Shown here one piece after another: positions 11,911 through 23,641 of a stretch of 64,000 bases of DNA. Position 1 is the first letter of the stretch. The number at the start of each line of letters is the position of its first letter. The position numbers and the translations under genes are program-made. Source of the stretch: Udeniomyces pyricola (taxonomy: Eukaryota > Basidiomycota > Tremellomycetes > Cystofilobasidiales > Mrakiaceae). Location of the stretch: positions 310,001-374,000 of the forward strand of contig BCIK01000022.1 of NCBI GenBank assembly GCA_039545295.1, given 5' to 3'. Under the pieces are notes generated by a model, which saw only the letters and a list, made by a program, of their open reading frames with translations, did not search any database and had not been told where the DNA came from.

Positions 11911-13116
11911 ATGCAATCCTTCCTCTCCGTCCTCGTCGTCCTCCTCGCGGCTTCGCTTGTGACCCTTTTCCTCCACGGGCATCGGATTGCCCGCCTTCAC
12001 ATGTCCGAGTGCGACGCCCTGGTAAGTTGTCGACCTCTCTTTCTTCTTCGGTTCTCCTTCATCTCCTCTCAGACCCCTAGCTCCCGGCAAATCTAATGTT
12101 CCTTTGCTCGCCATATCGTCATGCAGCTCTCACATGCCGAGCAGGGTCAAGCCGGCCACTTTGCCTCGGACGCCGTCCTCACGGTGAGTAGCTTACCCTC
12201 TTCGATTCTTGATGTCATACCTTGTCACCATCAACCATCAACTGACATGCAAATTCCTCGCAGGGCGACCTCAACGGGTCCCCGGTCCTCACCCAATTCT
12301 CTCAGGATGACGACGACGACTACGACGAAGAGGATGTCGCGATCGTGACGGCCGTCCGAGGGACCGTCTACCACCTCGCCGAAGTCAGTCATGATCACAT
12401 CTTTCTCAGTCGAGCCGCTTTCACGATTCTGATCAGGACCTCTTGTGACTCACCTACTACAGTCCTGCGACCTCGACCTCGACCTCGACCTCGACGCCGA
12501 CGCCTCCTCGCCCGCCGACCCGGACTTCAAAGTCCCCATCGGTCAGGCCTTCCTCGATCGAGTCCGAGCCGAGGCGGCTGCTGCTCCCTTCCCTCATCCC
12601 GGCTGGTCGCTCTTCGAACAGACGATCCCGGAGACCGTCACCGCGCCCGCTTCCGTCGAGGGGGACGACGAGGAGATCCCATTCTACTCGTCGGTCTGGA
12701 CCGTCCCCGTTGACTGGGACGCGTCCTCTATCCTCCCTCCGGTCGGGTCGCGAGGGGACGTGCAGGTCGGCACTGCGACCTGCATTACGGACGACGATGA
12801 ATGCACCCCGAATTCGTCGTCCTACCTCTACTCGACATCGCCGGCGTCCCTCACCACGGCATCCTCGTCGTCCTCCCTCGGCGAGCTTCTCACTCCGACC
12901 TCGTCCTCGACCTCGCTGCCTGACCTGAGCTACCGCAAGGCGCTCTGGGCTTTCGGCTTGCGTTACGAGGATGACGAGGAAGTGGTCCTCGCAAAGGGAC
13001 AAGACGATGAGGATGTCGATGAGGATGTCGACGACTTGGATTCGGACTGGGACGAGTCTGAGTACGAGGAGGACGCCGTGATCTGCGTCGCACAGCAGAT
13101 CCGCGTTCTCGCATGA
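11911..13116 (+). CDS. Orphan acidic protein with N-terminal signal anchor
   Basis: Not recognised. Four phase-0 exons (11911-12021, 12127-12183, 12264-12383, 12463-13116) encode 313 residues. The N-terminus MQSFLSVLVVLLAASLVTLF is a signal peptide or membrane anchor, followed by a basic stretch (HGHRIARLH). The rest is very acidic: DDDDDYDEEDVAIV at about residue 75, a DLDLDLDLDADA run near residue 100 encoded by a CTCGAC repeat, and DDEDVDEDVDDLDSDWDESE near the C-terminus. Two short non-acidic blocks look folded: IPFYSSVWTVPVDWD and LSYRKALWAFGLRY. No catalytic motif or known domain is visible. The CT-rich leader, clean phase-0 splicing and strong codon bias (C-ending codons) argue that it is a real, expressed gene. 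It may be a secretory-pathway or vacuolar acidic protein; function unknown. Confidence 0.75.
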
Positions 13117-14049
13117 TAGATAGCATGCCTTGCTTTCGGGATGCTATGCACCCGAGCATGCTATCGAACCTCTCGCCCGAACCCCCTCGCCCAAATCTTC
13201 TGCCGATGCAGCCTTTGGTCCGTCGCCCAACCGCACCATTACGGCGACACAGGACTCACGCGGTCGGCTCTCACCCATGACGGCCACCCGCCACGCCAAC
13301 TCGATTCCAAGTCACGGCCTAGCGTAGTCTGCATGCAATCATCACATATATCTCGCGCGGAGCGACCAGTCATCAATCATCTCTGGACGGGTGGTCAACG
13401 TTCAAAAACAGGTTACTTCTATGCATCCTCACGCGATGAGACCGGCCAGGCGTCGGCGTACTTGACATGGCTGGACGACGGAAGATAGGTGTTTCTTGTT
13501 GCTGTCAATTTCCCTTTTCTCACTCGGTTGGTTTCACACTTGATACTTCGATTTGTTATCTTGCACTCCTTTTCACGCGTTCCATATCTTTTTAGTGGCT
13601 CGTTCTTTGACTTGCTACCCCTTGCGGACGTGACATGTTGTTCTTTTCGTGTCGTTTGCTTTGGATGCTTTACGGTTTTCGTTTTCCGTATGTCGATGCA
13701 ACTCAATGCCAGAATGCAAAAGAAACCTGATCGCCAGGACGTACACACTCACGCAATGTGCAGTCAGATCTCAGATCTCTCAGATCTCAGACGTCGCAAC
13801 TGAAAGTTGATGATTTTATGCGTGAAGACGGTGTTTGAATTTAGATAATTTAATAAACCATAATGGGCTATATCATGTTAGTTGGCGTATTGCCTTGAAT
13901 TAACAAACAATGGCGGGCCAATTGCAGCTTGCAGAAATCACAAGCTCACGCTTTCCTCCGAACCGGCGACATCATCATCGCATTCCCACTCGCACCCCTT
14001 CAACTCCACCTTTGATAGATCTTTCTATCAACTGCTCCCCTCGTCCCCG
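13117..14049. other. Intergenic region upstream of UDP-GlcNAc transporter
   Basis: A stretch of 933 bases without a supported gene. It holds an AT-rich segment at about 13800-13900, including a short run of repeated AGATCTC at about 13767-13790, and CT-rich DNA just before the start at 14050. Confidence 0.4.
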
Positions 14050-16069
14050 ATGGCAGCCCCAAGCGCTCTCATCACCCCTATTGCTCTTGTCTTTGGTGGA
14101 TGCTGTTCAAACGTATTTGCACTCGTACGCTTTTCGCCGTCCAAACATGACGAGCTTCTTCCAGTGTACGCGAATCAACCAAGCTCGTGCAAGAACCAAC
14201 CCTCTAACAATTCTCTCTCTCTCCCCCCCCCCCCTTGTTCTCTAATACGTTCTTTCCATTTGAAAAGGAACAAGTCCTTCAACAAGCCCCTCAGATCGGC
14301 TCCTTTCTCACCCTCATCCAATTCCTCTTCGTCGCCTGCCAAACCCTTCCCAACCAACTCACCTTCACCTCCGTTGCCCCTCCCACCAAACGACTCCTCC
14401 CGGACGGCGAGGTTGTGGTCGAACCAACGACAATCAGGAAGACATGGCTGCCGAGGTTCAAGACGAGAAAAGTGCCGTTGAAGAGATGGATCGTCCAGGT
14501 CGTTTTGTTCCTGGCGGTGAGCTGGTTAAACAACGCGGCGTTCGGATTCAAAGGTACGCAACGTAAGAAAGATGGAGAAGTGTGTGAAGGTGTGACAGTG
14601 GCATTGTTCTGTGTTACAGAGGATTCTTCGATGGTTTTGAGCTAATTCGTTTGTCCCTGATGATATGACAACAACGACGCCCCCATTTCTCCTTCAATTC
14701 CTTTCCTCTTGACAAACTCCGCTGTACCTGTCTCCAATTAATCCTAATCTTTATCCCTTTGTTCTCCCTGATCATCTCTAATAGTGCCGGTTTCCATTCA
14801 TATCATCTGTCGTAGTGGCGGCCTCGCCATCTCCATGCTCATCAATCACCTCGTCAAAGGTCGTCGTTACGCTCCTCTTCAAGTCATCGCCGTCCTCCTC
14901 ATCTCCCTTGGAATCATCATTGCGACGTTTTCAGCTCCACCCAGAAAACCCCGTCCATCGTCCTTCTCTGCATCTTCTTCTCCTTCGGACGGATCTCCTT
15001 TGAAGGAATCGACCCTGAGCCTGTTAGGAGGATGGACAGGACTCGATCTCGAGTACTGCGCAGGCGTAGGCTTGCTCTTGCTCGCCCTCGTCCTCTCGGC
15101 GTTCATGGGGATTTGGCAAGAGGGTACGTTTCGACGGTATGGGGATTGTTGGAAAGAAGGCCTTTTCTATTCGGTACGTCATTGGTTCTCTTCCTCTATC
15201 AGTTTCTTTTCTTTTTTCAGGCTCTTTCCCTTTTCCCTTCTTTCTTTGCATTCACGTTTAACCCTCTGTCTCCTTTTTGTGTTTCATAGCATTTCCTCTC
15301 CCTTCCCTTCTTCTTCCCCCTTGTCCCATCTCTCCCCTCGACCCTCTCGACACTTTCAACTTCACCCCCTCTCCAACTCTCCCTTACCCCTTTTATTCCC
15401 TCCACGCTCCTTTCTCAACCTTCCTCTTCCTTCTTCTCCTCTTCTTCTTCCTCCCCATCTTCCTCCTCATGGACGTCCTTTTTCGAGCCCAAATGGCTCC
15501 TGAGTAGGCTGGGCCTCGATCTCGTCGTCAAGACCCCAATTCCTCAGGTCTGGTTGGCGTTGGCGGTCAACGTGGTGACTCAAGCGGTTTGCGTCGGCGG
15601 CGTCAATCGATTAACAGCGGTTCGTTCAAAACCTTTTCTTCTTCTTCTTTTTTCTTCTTCTTATCTCTTCTCGCGTTGTTCTTCGTTTCAGTGTCAAGAG
15701 AATGTAACTCACCTGACATACCCAACTCACGCATCTCTCTCTTCCTTATATCCATTCCAATCCTTCCTACCCAGCGCGTCACCTCATTGACGACCTCCCT
15801 CGTCCTCACCCTTCGGAAAGCCGTCTCGCTCGTCCTGAGCGTCTGGTGGTTCTCCGGTTTCGATTCCGTCGGTCCAGGTCTCGCCGTCGGGGGAGGTTTG
15901 GTCCTGCGTACGTTTTTTCTTTCTTTCTTTTGTAATGACATTCACTTCCCTAAACACCTCATGCTCAATCCTCTTTTCCACCAACACCACCACCACGACG
16001 GAAAACCCATCCTTGTGCCCTTTCATCCACCCTCCTCCTTTTCCTTTCTTCCTTTTCTTTTTTCTTTTT

Positions 16070-16100
<31 letters not shown>

Positions 16101-16330
16101 CACTAGTCGGAACGGGTCTCTACTCTATCGCAGCCGAACACAAGCCCGTTCCGGGCGTCGAACCCGAACGTCGTCGAATCGCGATCGTCGACAACCATCC
16201 GACCCCTCCGAGACAATCTCTTCTCGATCCTCTTGCTTCTGCTTCTTCTTCTGCTGCTTCTGCTTCGACATCAACATCGGCCTCGACCTCGACCGAGACG
16301 TCTGAAGCTTTGAGTGGGATTAAATGCTAG
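14050..16330 (+). CDS. YEA4: UDP-N-acetylglucosamine transporter, UAA family (Yea4 / SLC35B4)
   Basis: ER/Golgi nucleotide-sugar antiporter that carries UDP-GlcNAc into the lumen for chitin and glycan synthesis. Six exons (14050-14124, 14268-14553, 14785-15173, 15290-15619, 15775-15907, 16107-16330) give 478 residues. TM1 reads LITPIALVFGGCCSNVFALE. QIGSFLTLIQFLFVACQTLP, KRWIVQVVLFLAVSWLNNAA, FGFKVPVSIHIICRSGGLAI and GRRYAPLQVIAVLLISLGII follow, all characteristic of the Yea4 group. Later helices include CAGVGLLLLALVLSAFMGIW and the tail LGTGLYSIAAEHKP. A Pro/Ser-rich loop encoded at the start of exon 4 (about residues 251-300) makes the protein longer than yeast Yea4 (342 residues). Introns contain C and A homopolymers, one A run directly abutting the last acceptor. 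Confidence 0.92.
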
Positions 16331-17430
16331 AGGATCGAAAGCCAAGAAATTCACGATGAAACAGATACAAGATCTCCCTCCTCCTCCCCCCCCTTCCCTT
16401 TTCCAGCGGCGGCAAAGCGCAACTCATGGGACACAACTACTCCTACTACTACTACTAGATGAGACATGATATCGATCGATGACTCACGATATTGTATGTT
16501 ACCTCGGGGACGGAATGAGCGTCAGAATCGGGGGGGGGGGGGGGGGGGACGACCAGCATTGGCNNNNNNNNNNNNNNNNNNNNNNNNNNNNNNNNNNNNN
16601 NNNNNNNNNNNNNNNNNNNNNNNNNNNNNNNNNNNNNNNNNNNNNNNNNNNNNNNNNNNNNNNNNNNTGTGTGTGGTGTGTGTGTGTGTGTGTGTGTGTG
16701 TTGTATATGGAGGAGGAGTATCACGTACATTCACGTGCATGTACATGTACATATATCATGTTATATATATATAGTCATCCGATTCTAAACCATACACTTG
16801 TCTGCGCTCATAAGCTACGTCACGGGTTAATAAGCCTGTAGCCTAAAGATTTGATTCCCGAGTTTGCTCGCGTCTCGACCTAAGCTAAGCTATAGCCTAG
16901 CTAGCTAATAAGGACGTTAAATGGATGACAATGATGGAAAGGGGGGGGGGGTACTCCATCGATCGCACAATCCATTATATATATCTCACTTTGCATAGAC
17001 GCGCGTCATAACGCGTTTCTGACAATTTCCTTCCTTTCTTTTATTACAGCTTGCAAGTTCAGCTGCCTATAATACGGAACACATCGTACAACCTCTCCCC
17101 CCCGATCATGTCCGATCCCCCACCCATCATGGTGTACTTGATTCGATTTGATTCATCTCCCTCTTTCTTTGACTCCTTTCTCCAGCCTTCCTTCCAATCC
17201 GAACAAAAAAAAAAACAGGGGAGGAAAAAAGGAAAAAAAATCTCCATCATCATCATCGAAGGAAAAAAAAGTGACCAACAACTCCTCTCTTTCCCTCCTT
17301 ACAGCTCCTCCCACTTTCTAAAAAAAATAAACCCTTCCGAGTTGTCGCGCCTCCCGCTTCCCCTCCCTACATCCATCTCTCTCCCTCGAATTTCATTTTG
17401 TCAACCCGTCCGGGGATAGTTTTCTTCCTT
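16331..17430. other. Convergent intergenic region with assembly gap and simple repeats
   Basis: A stretch of 1100 bases between converging genes. It contains a G18 tract (about 16531-16548), the N gap 16564-16667, a TG microsatellite (16668-16700), AT-rich DNA and several A or G runs. Open frames spanning the gap contain unknown residues and are meaningless. Confidence 0.6.
16564..16667. other. Assembly gap (104 N)
   Basis: A run of unknown bases flanked on the left by a long G tract and on the right by a TG repeat, indicating that simple-sequence DNA prevented closure. The true length may differ from 104. Confidence 0.98.
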
Positions 17431-20238
17431 CTAGTGGGACGAAGCTCGGGGAGGGTTGTAGACTGTTTTTTTTTTGTAGCAGACAGAAGAGGGAAAAAAA
17501 AAAAACACGAAAGAAATGCGTAAGTAAAAAAGAGGACAAAACCCATACAAGAGGGTCCCCCCTCCCTCACAACTTTTTTGAAATCTTTTCCTCCCTTCCC
17601 ATCTCTCTCCAGGTATTACTCTTCCTTTCTTTCTTTTTTTTTCCCTTTCAATCAAAGAAACAGAGGGAATCAAAACGTACGGATCTTCCTAGCCTTGATA
17701 GGGGTCCACTTGTATCGCTTGACGTAAAGCGTCAGGAACCACATCGCCGTCATGATGGTGCAACCCTGAAGACCGAGCTTGTGCCTGTCGTCCAACTCGG
17801 GCTCGGCGGCCCAGTTCAAGAAAGTCGTGACGTCCTTGGCCATCTGCGAGGTCGTAGCGGGGGTGCCTGCAAACGAGAGAAGAAGAAAAGAGAGAGAGAG
17901 AGAGAAAGCAAGACGCCAGAGAAATAGGTGTTGGCCGAGTAAGTATATTAGAAAATGCATATACCAAAAACCAAACTAGAAAAAAAAAAAGACGACACGT
18001 ACCATCCTCGTACTCAACGAGACCATCGTAGAGGACTCGGCCCATACCAATACCACCTCCGGGGAAGTAAGGGTTGTAGTTCATGCCCTCTCGGACTTCA
18101 ACACCGGCAGGGGGGTCGACGTAGCCAGTGAGCAGCGAGTAGATGTAGTCCTTTAAGAAGGCAATGCAAGGCGAGGACGAAAGAAGAAGAAAAAAAAGAC
18201 AATAAGAGAAGAGAAGGAAAGAGTTGAGCGATCAACGGGTTTCCTCTAGATTTCTGATAGAGAAACCAGACGACCCAAAGTCGGCGCGCGACAGGGCCTT
18301 TGATTTCAAAATGGTACTCACGACCGAACCGTGTCGGGCCTTGACGACGAGCGAAAGATCAGGGGGGAGGGCACCGGCGTTTCCGGCTCGGGCGGCCTCA
18401 TCGTTGGGGTAAGGAGGGGGCATGTAGTCGGCGAGCTTTCCCGGTCGCTGGAACATCTCACCCTCGTCGTTCGGGCCATCGGTGTACTCAAAGTCCTCGG
18501 CGAAGGCCTGGTCGGAGGGAAGGCGATTGAATCAGAAATCGATCAAATGAAGGAAAGGGGAAAGGAGAGGACGGGAGTGTAGACACAGTTGGTCAGTTGC
18601 ATGTACTTCATCTGCTAATCTGTTCATGATGCTCATGACGCGTGAAAGCAAGCCGGAACAGGAGAAAAGAAATGCAGAAAGAAAGGAAGCAAGAACGGGA
18701 GAGAAAGAGCAATAGCACATTGAAAGCCACCAGTCTCGGAACAATTCTGGGCGTGTCTGGCCAAGATCGGTGACAAAACAACATCGCCCCCGATCATGTC
18801 CAACCTCAACATCGACAGATCCAGACGCGCTCTGGAAGTAGCCGAGAGCGAAAGAGAAAAGAGAGGAAGCAAGCAACTCACTCGGGCCTCGTCGACGGTA
18901 TGACTGACACCGACCAAGTTCCTCCAAGCGATTCGGTTGAGTGAGTGGCAGGCCGAGCAGACCTCTCGGTAGACCATGTAACCTCGTCGGATACTGAGCG
19001 CGTTTTATTTTTGTTTTTGGAGGGGTGGGGTTCAGATGGGGACAATCGTCAGTCGGGCATCGCAAGATGAAGGCAGAGAGAAGAAGTGAGGCAGCAGGGC
19101 ATTATGGATGGGCGCGAAAAGAGATCGAAGCGGCGCTGTTTTGGCTCCCCCCCCCCCTCCTCTCCTTCGCTCTCGCTTCGGCCCAGCCGCAAGGCGTGCG
19201 ACCAAGCCGATATCGGAGATGCCGCGCGAGTCGAGATTGGTGTGAATCGAGTCCAACAGACCCCTCCCATCGAGCACCCTCAGCAGCCCAGAGGGCGGAT
19301 TCTTTGAACAAAGCGTCCAAAGTGACGCGAGCCAGGAGGGGAAAGGGCCAATCGAGGCTCTTCGATTCGCCCAAATCTCCCCCGCGCTGCTGGTCCCCCC
19401 TCCCCTTTCCGCCCTGGGCTTCGTTTCTCTTCCTTTGCCTTCTGCTTTCCGTTCCCCGATCTCTCATCGATCGCGCACGTTTGACAACGATCGGACACTT
19501 ACCTGGCGTGGTCAAAGGTGTTCAAGAAGCCCTTCTGGATGAAAGGAATGTTGGGAGGGTGAAGTCCGTCCTCACCGACGGTGTTGGCGCTCGCCTCGTT
19601 GAAGAGACCGGCGAGGGGCAAACCGTACTGCGAGGTGTAGAGACCGGCCGTTCCGACGGCGAACGCACCGGCCGTGGCGAGGTGGAGACGCGAGGGAACC
19701 CAAGGGGTAGCCTGATGGGAGGTATTCCGCGAGGGATGGAGACGGTATCAGAGGGTTGGAAGGAGGCGAAAGAAGAGAGAAAGGGAGAGAGAAGGGAGAG
19801 AGAGGCGGAGGAGCGAGAGCCACAGGGCAAGAGAGAGAGCGAGAGAGGTGTGGTGGGGGGAAGGGGGAGACGACGGGGGAGGAAACCAAGTGAGCGTGAC
19901 GTCCGGTCTGGGTCAATCCGGGCGAGATTGTCGAGACAGATCACGTACGGTAGGGGCAGCGGTCGAAGAGAATCGAGCCTGGGGAAATTAGGAAGAGGAA
20001 GCAGAGCGTAGGAGTGGGGACGGAGGGGTCAGCTCGCCGTGCTTTTCACCCATCGCGGCGGAGGGGGATGGCCCTTTTGCTTCGTTGGCTGGCTCTGGCT
20101 TTGAGAACGAAGGCGGGCCCATCGGTCGGGGCAGGGAGGGATGATTTGATGTATGTGGAATAAGTCGCTTACGCCGTTAAGGGCGGACCGGCTAGGGGTG
20201 GCCTTGAAGGCGGAGGCGGCGAGCCTTGAGAAGGACAT
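17431..20238 (-). CDS. CYT1: Cytochrome c1, heme protein of the bc1 complex
   Basis: Catalytic subunit of respiratory complex III in the inner mitochondrial membrane; it passes electrons from the Rieske protein to cytochrome c. Eight exons (20238-20173, 19978-19949, 19711-19503, 18993-18882, 18507-18322, 18150-18003, 17866-17681, 17462-17431) give 322 residues, a normal length. The bipartite presequence starts [20 protein letters not shown] and includes a sorting helix ([18 protein letters not shown]). The heme motif is CSACH in [60 protein letters not shown] (candidate axial Met) and [18 protein letters not shown] follow, then the C-terminal anchor [20 protein letters not shown] and the family-typical end [12 protein letters not shown]. 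That last segment lies on a tiny 32-nt exon after an intron of about 218 bases and is easy to miss. Confidence 0.96.
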
Positions 20239-20878
20239 CGTGCTTTTGGGGAGGAGGGAGGGTGGTGAGGGAGGTGGGGGAGGGAGGGGAGGGGAGGAGG
20301 TGAGAGAGGGAAGAAGGCGCCAAGCCAATTGGCTCTCCCATTCTGTCTTGTCTCTCTTCACTCGCTCTCGCTCATCAACCAGCCTTTGTCGATTGACGAT
20401 GACTTTTGGATTGATTGTCCACTCATATTCCCTCTTTTTCACATTACATCTATCTACGTCTACGCATCTTGTTACAACATCGTTCATCGGTTAAATATAT
20501 ATATATATGTATATCTATATGTATGTACATCCATATATATATATGTGTGTACATCCATATACGTGAGTGTACATCCATATATATGTGTGCGCATCCATAC
20601 ATCCATGCATACATCCATATATCCAGGCATACATCCATATATCCATGCATACATCCATGCCATCCATCATCGCATATACATGCCATGCTTCATCACCATC
20701 AATCTTCTCTTCCGTCATTCATTTCTCACGCGCGATGCATTCATTCGTTTTGCAAAGGTCCAAAAGCGTCAAGAAGAGAAACAAAGAGACGACGATGGCT
20801 CTAAATTGATAATACTCCATCTTGACCATCACAACCCGAACCCAACACACACATCTCTCTCCACATCCTACCAACTCA
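20239..20878. other. Intergenic region: CYT1 promoter and SSZ1 3' end
   Basis: A stretch of 640 bases between two minus-strand genes. The part next to cytochrome c1 is G-rich on the + strand (C/T-rich leader on the sense strand), and the middle holds a tandem-repeat array described separately. Confidence 0.5.
20494..20672. repeat. Tandem array of ATCCATA-type repeats
   Basis: Two adjoining degenerate arrays. The first has units of about 20-24 bases around TACATCCATATATATATGTG, about three to four copies. The second has units of about 20 bases around GCATACATCCATATATCC, about four copies. The shared core is ACATCCATATAT. It lies between the cytochrome c1 start and the SSZ1 stop. Confidence 0.9.
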
Positions 20879-23641
20879 TCAAGCTCGGGCAGAGACCTTG
20901 GCGTCCGATCCCTTCTCCCAAGCCTTGACCTCGACCGAGCCCTCGCTAACGACGACCTCGACAATCACCTGAGCGTCCTTCTTGGCCTTGACGTCGACCT
21001 TGAGGCCGGTCAAGTAAGACTTTCCAGTCAAGACGACGGAAGCCTCCTCCTCCTCCTCCTCATCCTCCTCAAAGTCACTGTCATCCTCATCCTTCGGGGC
21101 CGGCTCGAGCTTGGTAATCTTGATGCTCGATTCACCCTCCCAAACCTCGACACCGACCGAGCTCGTACCGGCAGCGACGGGGATCGCCACAAGCCTCCTG
21201 GCCGGCAAAGGCGTATCCGCCTCAACGACCGTAACAAAGTCCTCGGCCGATCCTCCAGCAGGAACGATGCCAATCGGCTTCGAAGTCGTCTGAACGGAAG
21301 TCGACGTCGAAAGGAGAGCGTCGATGGCCATAGCACCCGTTGGGTTCGAAGGAAGTTGAGCCAAGTGAAGCGCTTGGAGAGCACAACCGATAGCGATGGC
21401 TTCCGAGGGGTTCAACGACGTCGAGACAGCGGTGGATTCAGGGAAGAGGAGGGAAACCGAAGACGAGAGTCCGGGAAGGAGCGAAGACGAACCGGCCATG
21501 AGGACCTGGATTAAGGTAGGATCGATAAGGAAAGGCATAGTCAGCATATGCATACAAAACATCAAAACATCCCGCGACCAACGCCAGTACCAAACACCTC
21601 TTCTCTCTCTCTCTCTTCCTTTCCCATGCCTCCCCCCCCCTCCACTCCTTCCTTCGAAACCAAAACAAAGCAAGGAGAATCTTCAATTCAAAACGCACCT
21701 CGTCAACCTGAACCAAGTTGAGGCCACACTCCTCGACGACCTTCTTGATCTGAGCTCCAATCTTCCTGTAGACGTTTCCGGCGAGACCATCGAATCGCAA
21801 TCGGTTGATCGACGCGCTAAGGTCGTAGCCATCCTTGAGGGACTCCACAGCGCACGTCGCCGCACCGGTCGAAGCCGAGAGCGATCGCTTGGTGTGCTCG
21901 ATAGCGAGGAGGAGCTTAGTCTGAGCTCGGAGGTCAGCGTCGTTGGACGCAGAAGCGGCGGTGATGGGGAGGGGAAGGGCGACTTTGGTCTTCTTGGTGA
22001 ACTCCTTGGCAAAGTGGGAGATGAGCTGCGATCCGACAACAGATACGACGAGACAATTACGAGAACAGTAACAGGCAAGTAAAGCAGATATGATCAGTTT
22101 GGCTTGTTTGAAACTTGAACCTCCTCCCCCTTCCCCCCACCCCGGTGATACTACACAATCCAGGCAAATCGCTTCCTCTGTCTCTTTGTCTGCCTAAGAG
22201 TTTCTTATTCTTCTTCTCTTGTGTACTTACAACCTTGTCAAGCTCTCGCCCACCGACAGACTCATCTCGACCTCCACCGAGGTGAATGTAGTTACCCTCC
22301 CTGACGGCCACAACCTCGACCTCGACTCCGGTCTCTCCAACATCAACGACGACGACCGTCTTATCGGCCACCTCGTCCTGTCCGCTCGGCAAGAAGCCGA
22401 TCTCCTTCCTCTCCTTGACGAGGCCGGCACGGTAGCCGACAAGCACCGCGGCGGACTCGTCAATGATCTGAAGGACCTTAATGCCGGCCTCCTCAGCCGC
22501 CTTCTTGAGGGCCTCTCGCTGCTCGGACGTGAACGACGACGGAGCGGCAATGACACATCCATCCGTCGGAGCCGTTCCCAAGAAATCCGTCGCGGACTCG
22601 AGGAGGGTCTTGAGGAACGTCGACGTCACTTGGGAGACGGTCAAGGTGAGCTCTTGAGGGGTAGGTTCGGCGGCGGCGGGAGTGGCCGTTCCGGATTGAG
22701 CCGGAGTCGGTCGCTTGGAACCCTTGACGGAAGCGGGCTTAGGAGGAGGAACGAGGATGTCGACCTTGTAACCGGGCTCGTCGGATGAAGGAACGGTAAT
22801 CAAGGGCGCGAAGGGAGTGAGAGAGGCCGAGGGAGCGTTGGAGACATCCGAGAACCTAGAGGCGCGGAGACGATCAATGGACGCAACGTGACGTTCAAAA
22901 GGAAAGAGGACAAAAACAGAACACAAGGGCACATGTCGGAAACGAGGAAGGGGCGAGAGAGAACGTAGAGAAGGATGAAAAGGAGGAGGAGAGGAAGTGG
23001 AGAGAAAGAGAGAAAGGAAGAGCGCAAAGGGGGAAGAGGGGGGAGGAGACCGAAAAAGTCAGCGTTGAAAGAAGCGGGGCGTGGCGACACTTCGCAATGG
23101 AAGGGGAGGGGGGAAGGTCAGAGGAGGGAGAGAAGCAAGGGAAAGGAGAAAGCATCCTGCCCGAGTACGCACTTCTTGCCGAGCAGGTTTCGGAATCCAG
23201 TGATGGTGTTCTTGGAGTTCTTGACGAGCTGGGGCTTGGCACCGTTTCCAATGTACTGAGAGTGTTTGAGGGAGACAGAGAGAAAGAGAGAGGGGATTGG
23301 AGTATGCGAAGTTGGCGAGAACGAGTAGAGGATGGGACGCGAGGCAAGTATGGTAAGCTCTCCGACTCGGTCGGTAGTATGGATCCTGTTTCCCCTCGAC
23401 CAGTGGCTCGCCGCCGATTGATCGTCGGAACCATGGATGATCGGGGAACTATGAGTGGAAAGAAAAGAAAAGAGAGGACACTGACGACTTCCTCGCCGTT
23501 GTAGGAGATGGCGCAGGCAATCTGCCTCTCACCCTCCTCGTTGGCGATGCAGGCGGCGTGACCCTCCTTGCCAATGACGGAGATGGAGGCAAAGCTAGAG
23601 CCAAAGTTGATACCGAGGACGTTGGGGGCAGGGGCGGACAT
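20879..23641 (-). CDS. SSZ1: Ssz1, atypical Hsp70 of the ribosome-associated complex
   Basis: Partner of the J-protein Zuo1 in the ribosome-associated complex, which stimulates Ssb at the ribosomal tunnel exit. Five exons (23641-23486, 23255-23173, 22855-22231, 22025-21699, 21505-20879) give 605 residues (yeast Ssz1 538). The nucleotide-binding domain starts NVLGINFGSSFASISVIGKE and includes QIACAISYNGEEVYIGNGAK, IAAPSSFTSEQREALKKAAE, VLQIIDESAAVLVGYRAG and VVVVDVGETGVEVEVVAV, where the second phosphate loop is degenerate as expected for Ssz1, which does not need ATP hydrolysis. VLMAGSSSLLPGLSSSVSLL aligns with the Hsp70 GGSSRIP segment. The substrate-binding part is short. It contains an acidic stretch (DEDDSDFEEDEEEEEEAS) and lacks the helical lid of canonical Hsp70. 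An Ala/Pro/Thr-rich loop near residue 115 adds length. Confidence 0.95.

Noticed and set aside
12457..13002. 181-codon frame antisense to the orphan acidic gene
   Set aside because: Antisense of a codon-biased exon; Arg/Gly-rich and without start or splice support.
16455..16841. Several open frames spanning the N gap
   Set aside because: They consist largely of unknown residues and TG/CA repeat translation.
16800..16900. tRNA-like segment (GATTTGATTCCCGAG, paired CTAGCTA words)
   Set aside because: No cloverleaf with proper T-loop GTTCRANNC and acceptor pairing could be drawn.
20494..20672. Telomere-like or centromeric repeat
   Set aside because: The unit does not resemble TTAGGG-type telomere repeats and the array is too short, lying between two housekeeping genes.
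20329..20928. 199-codon + frame and shadows over the ATCCATA array
   Set aside because: Translation of a tandem repeat (His/Pro/Tyr/Ile) with no other coding signal.
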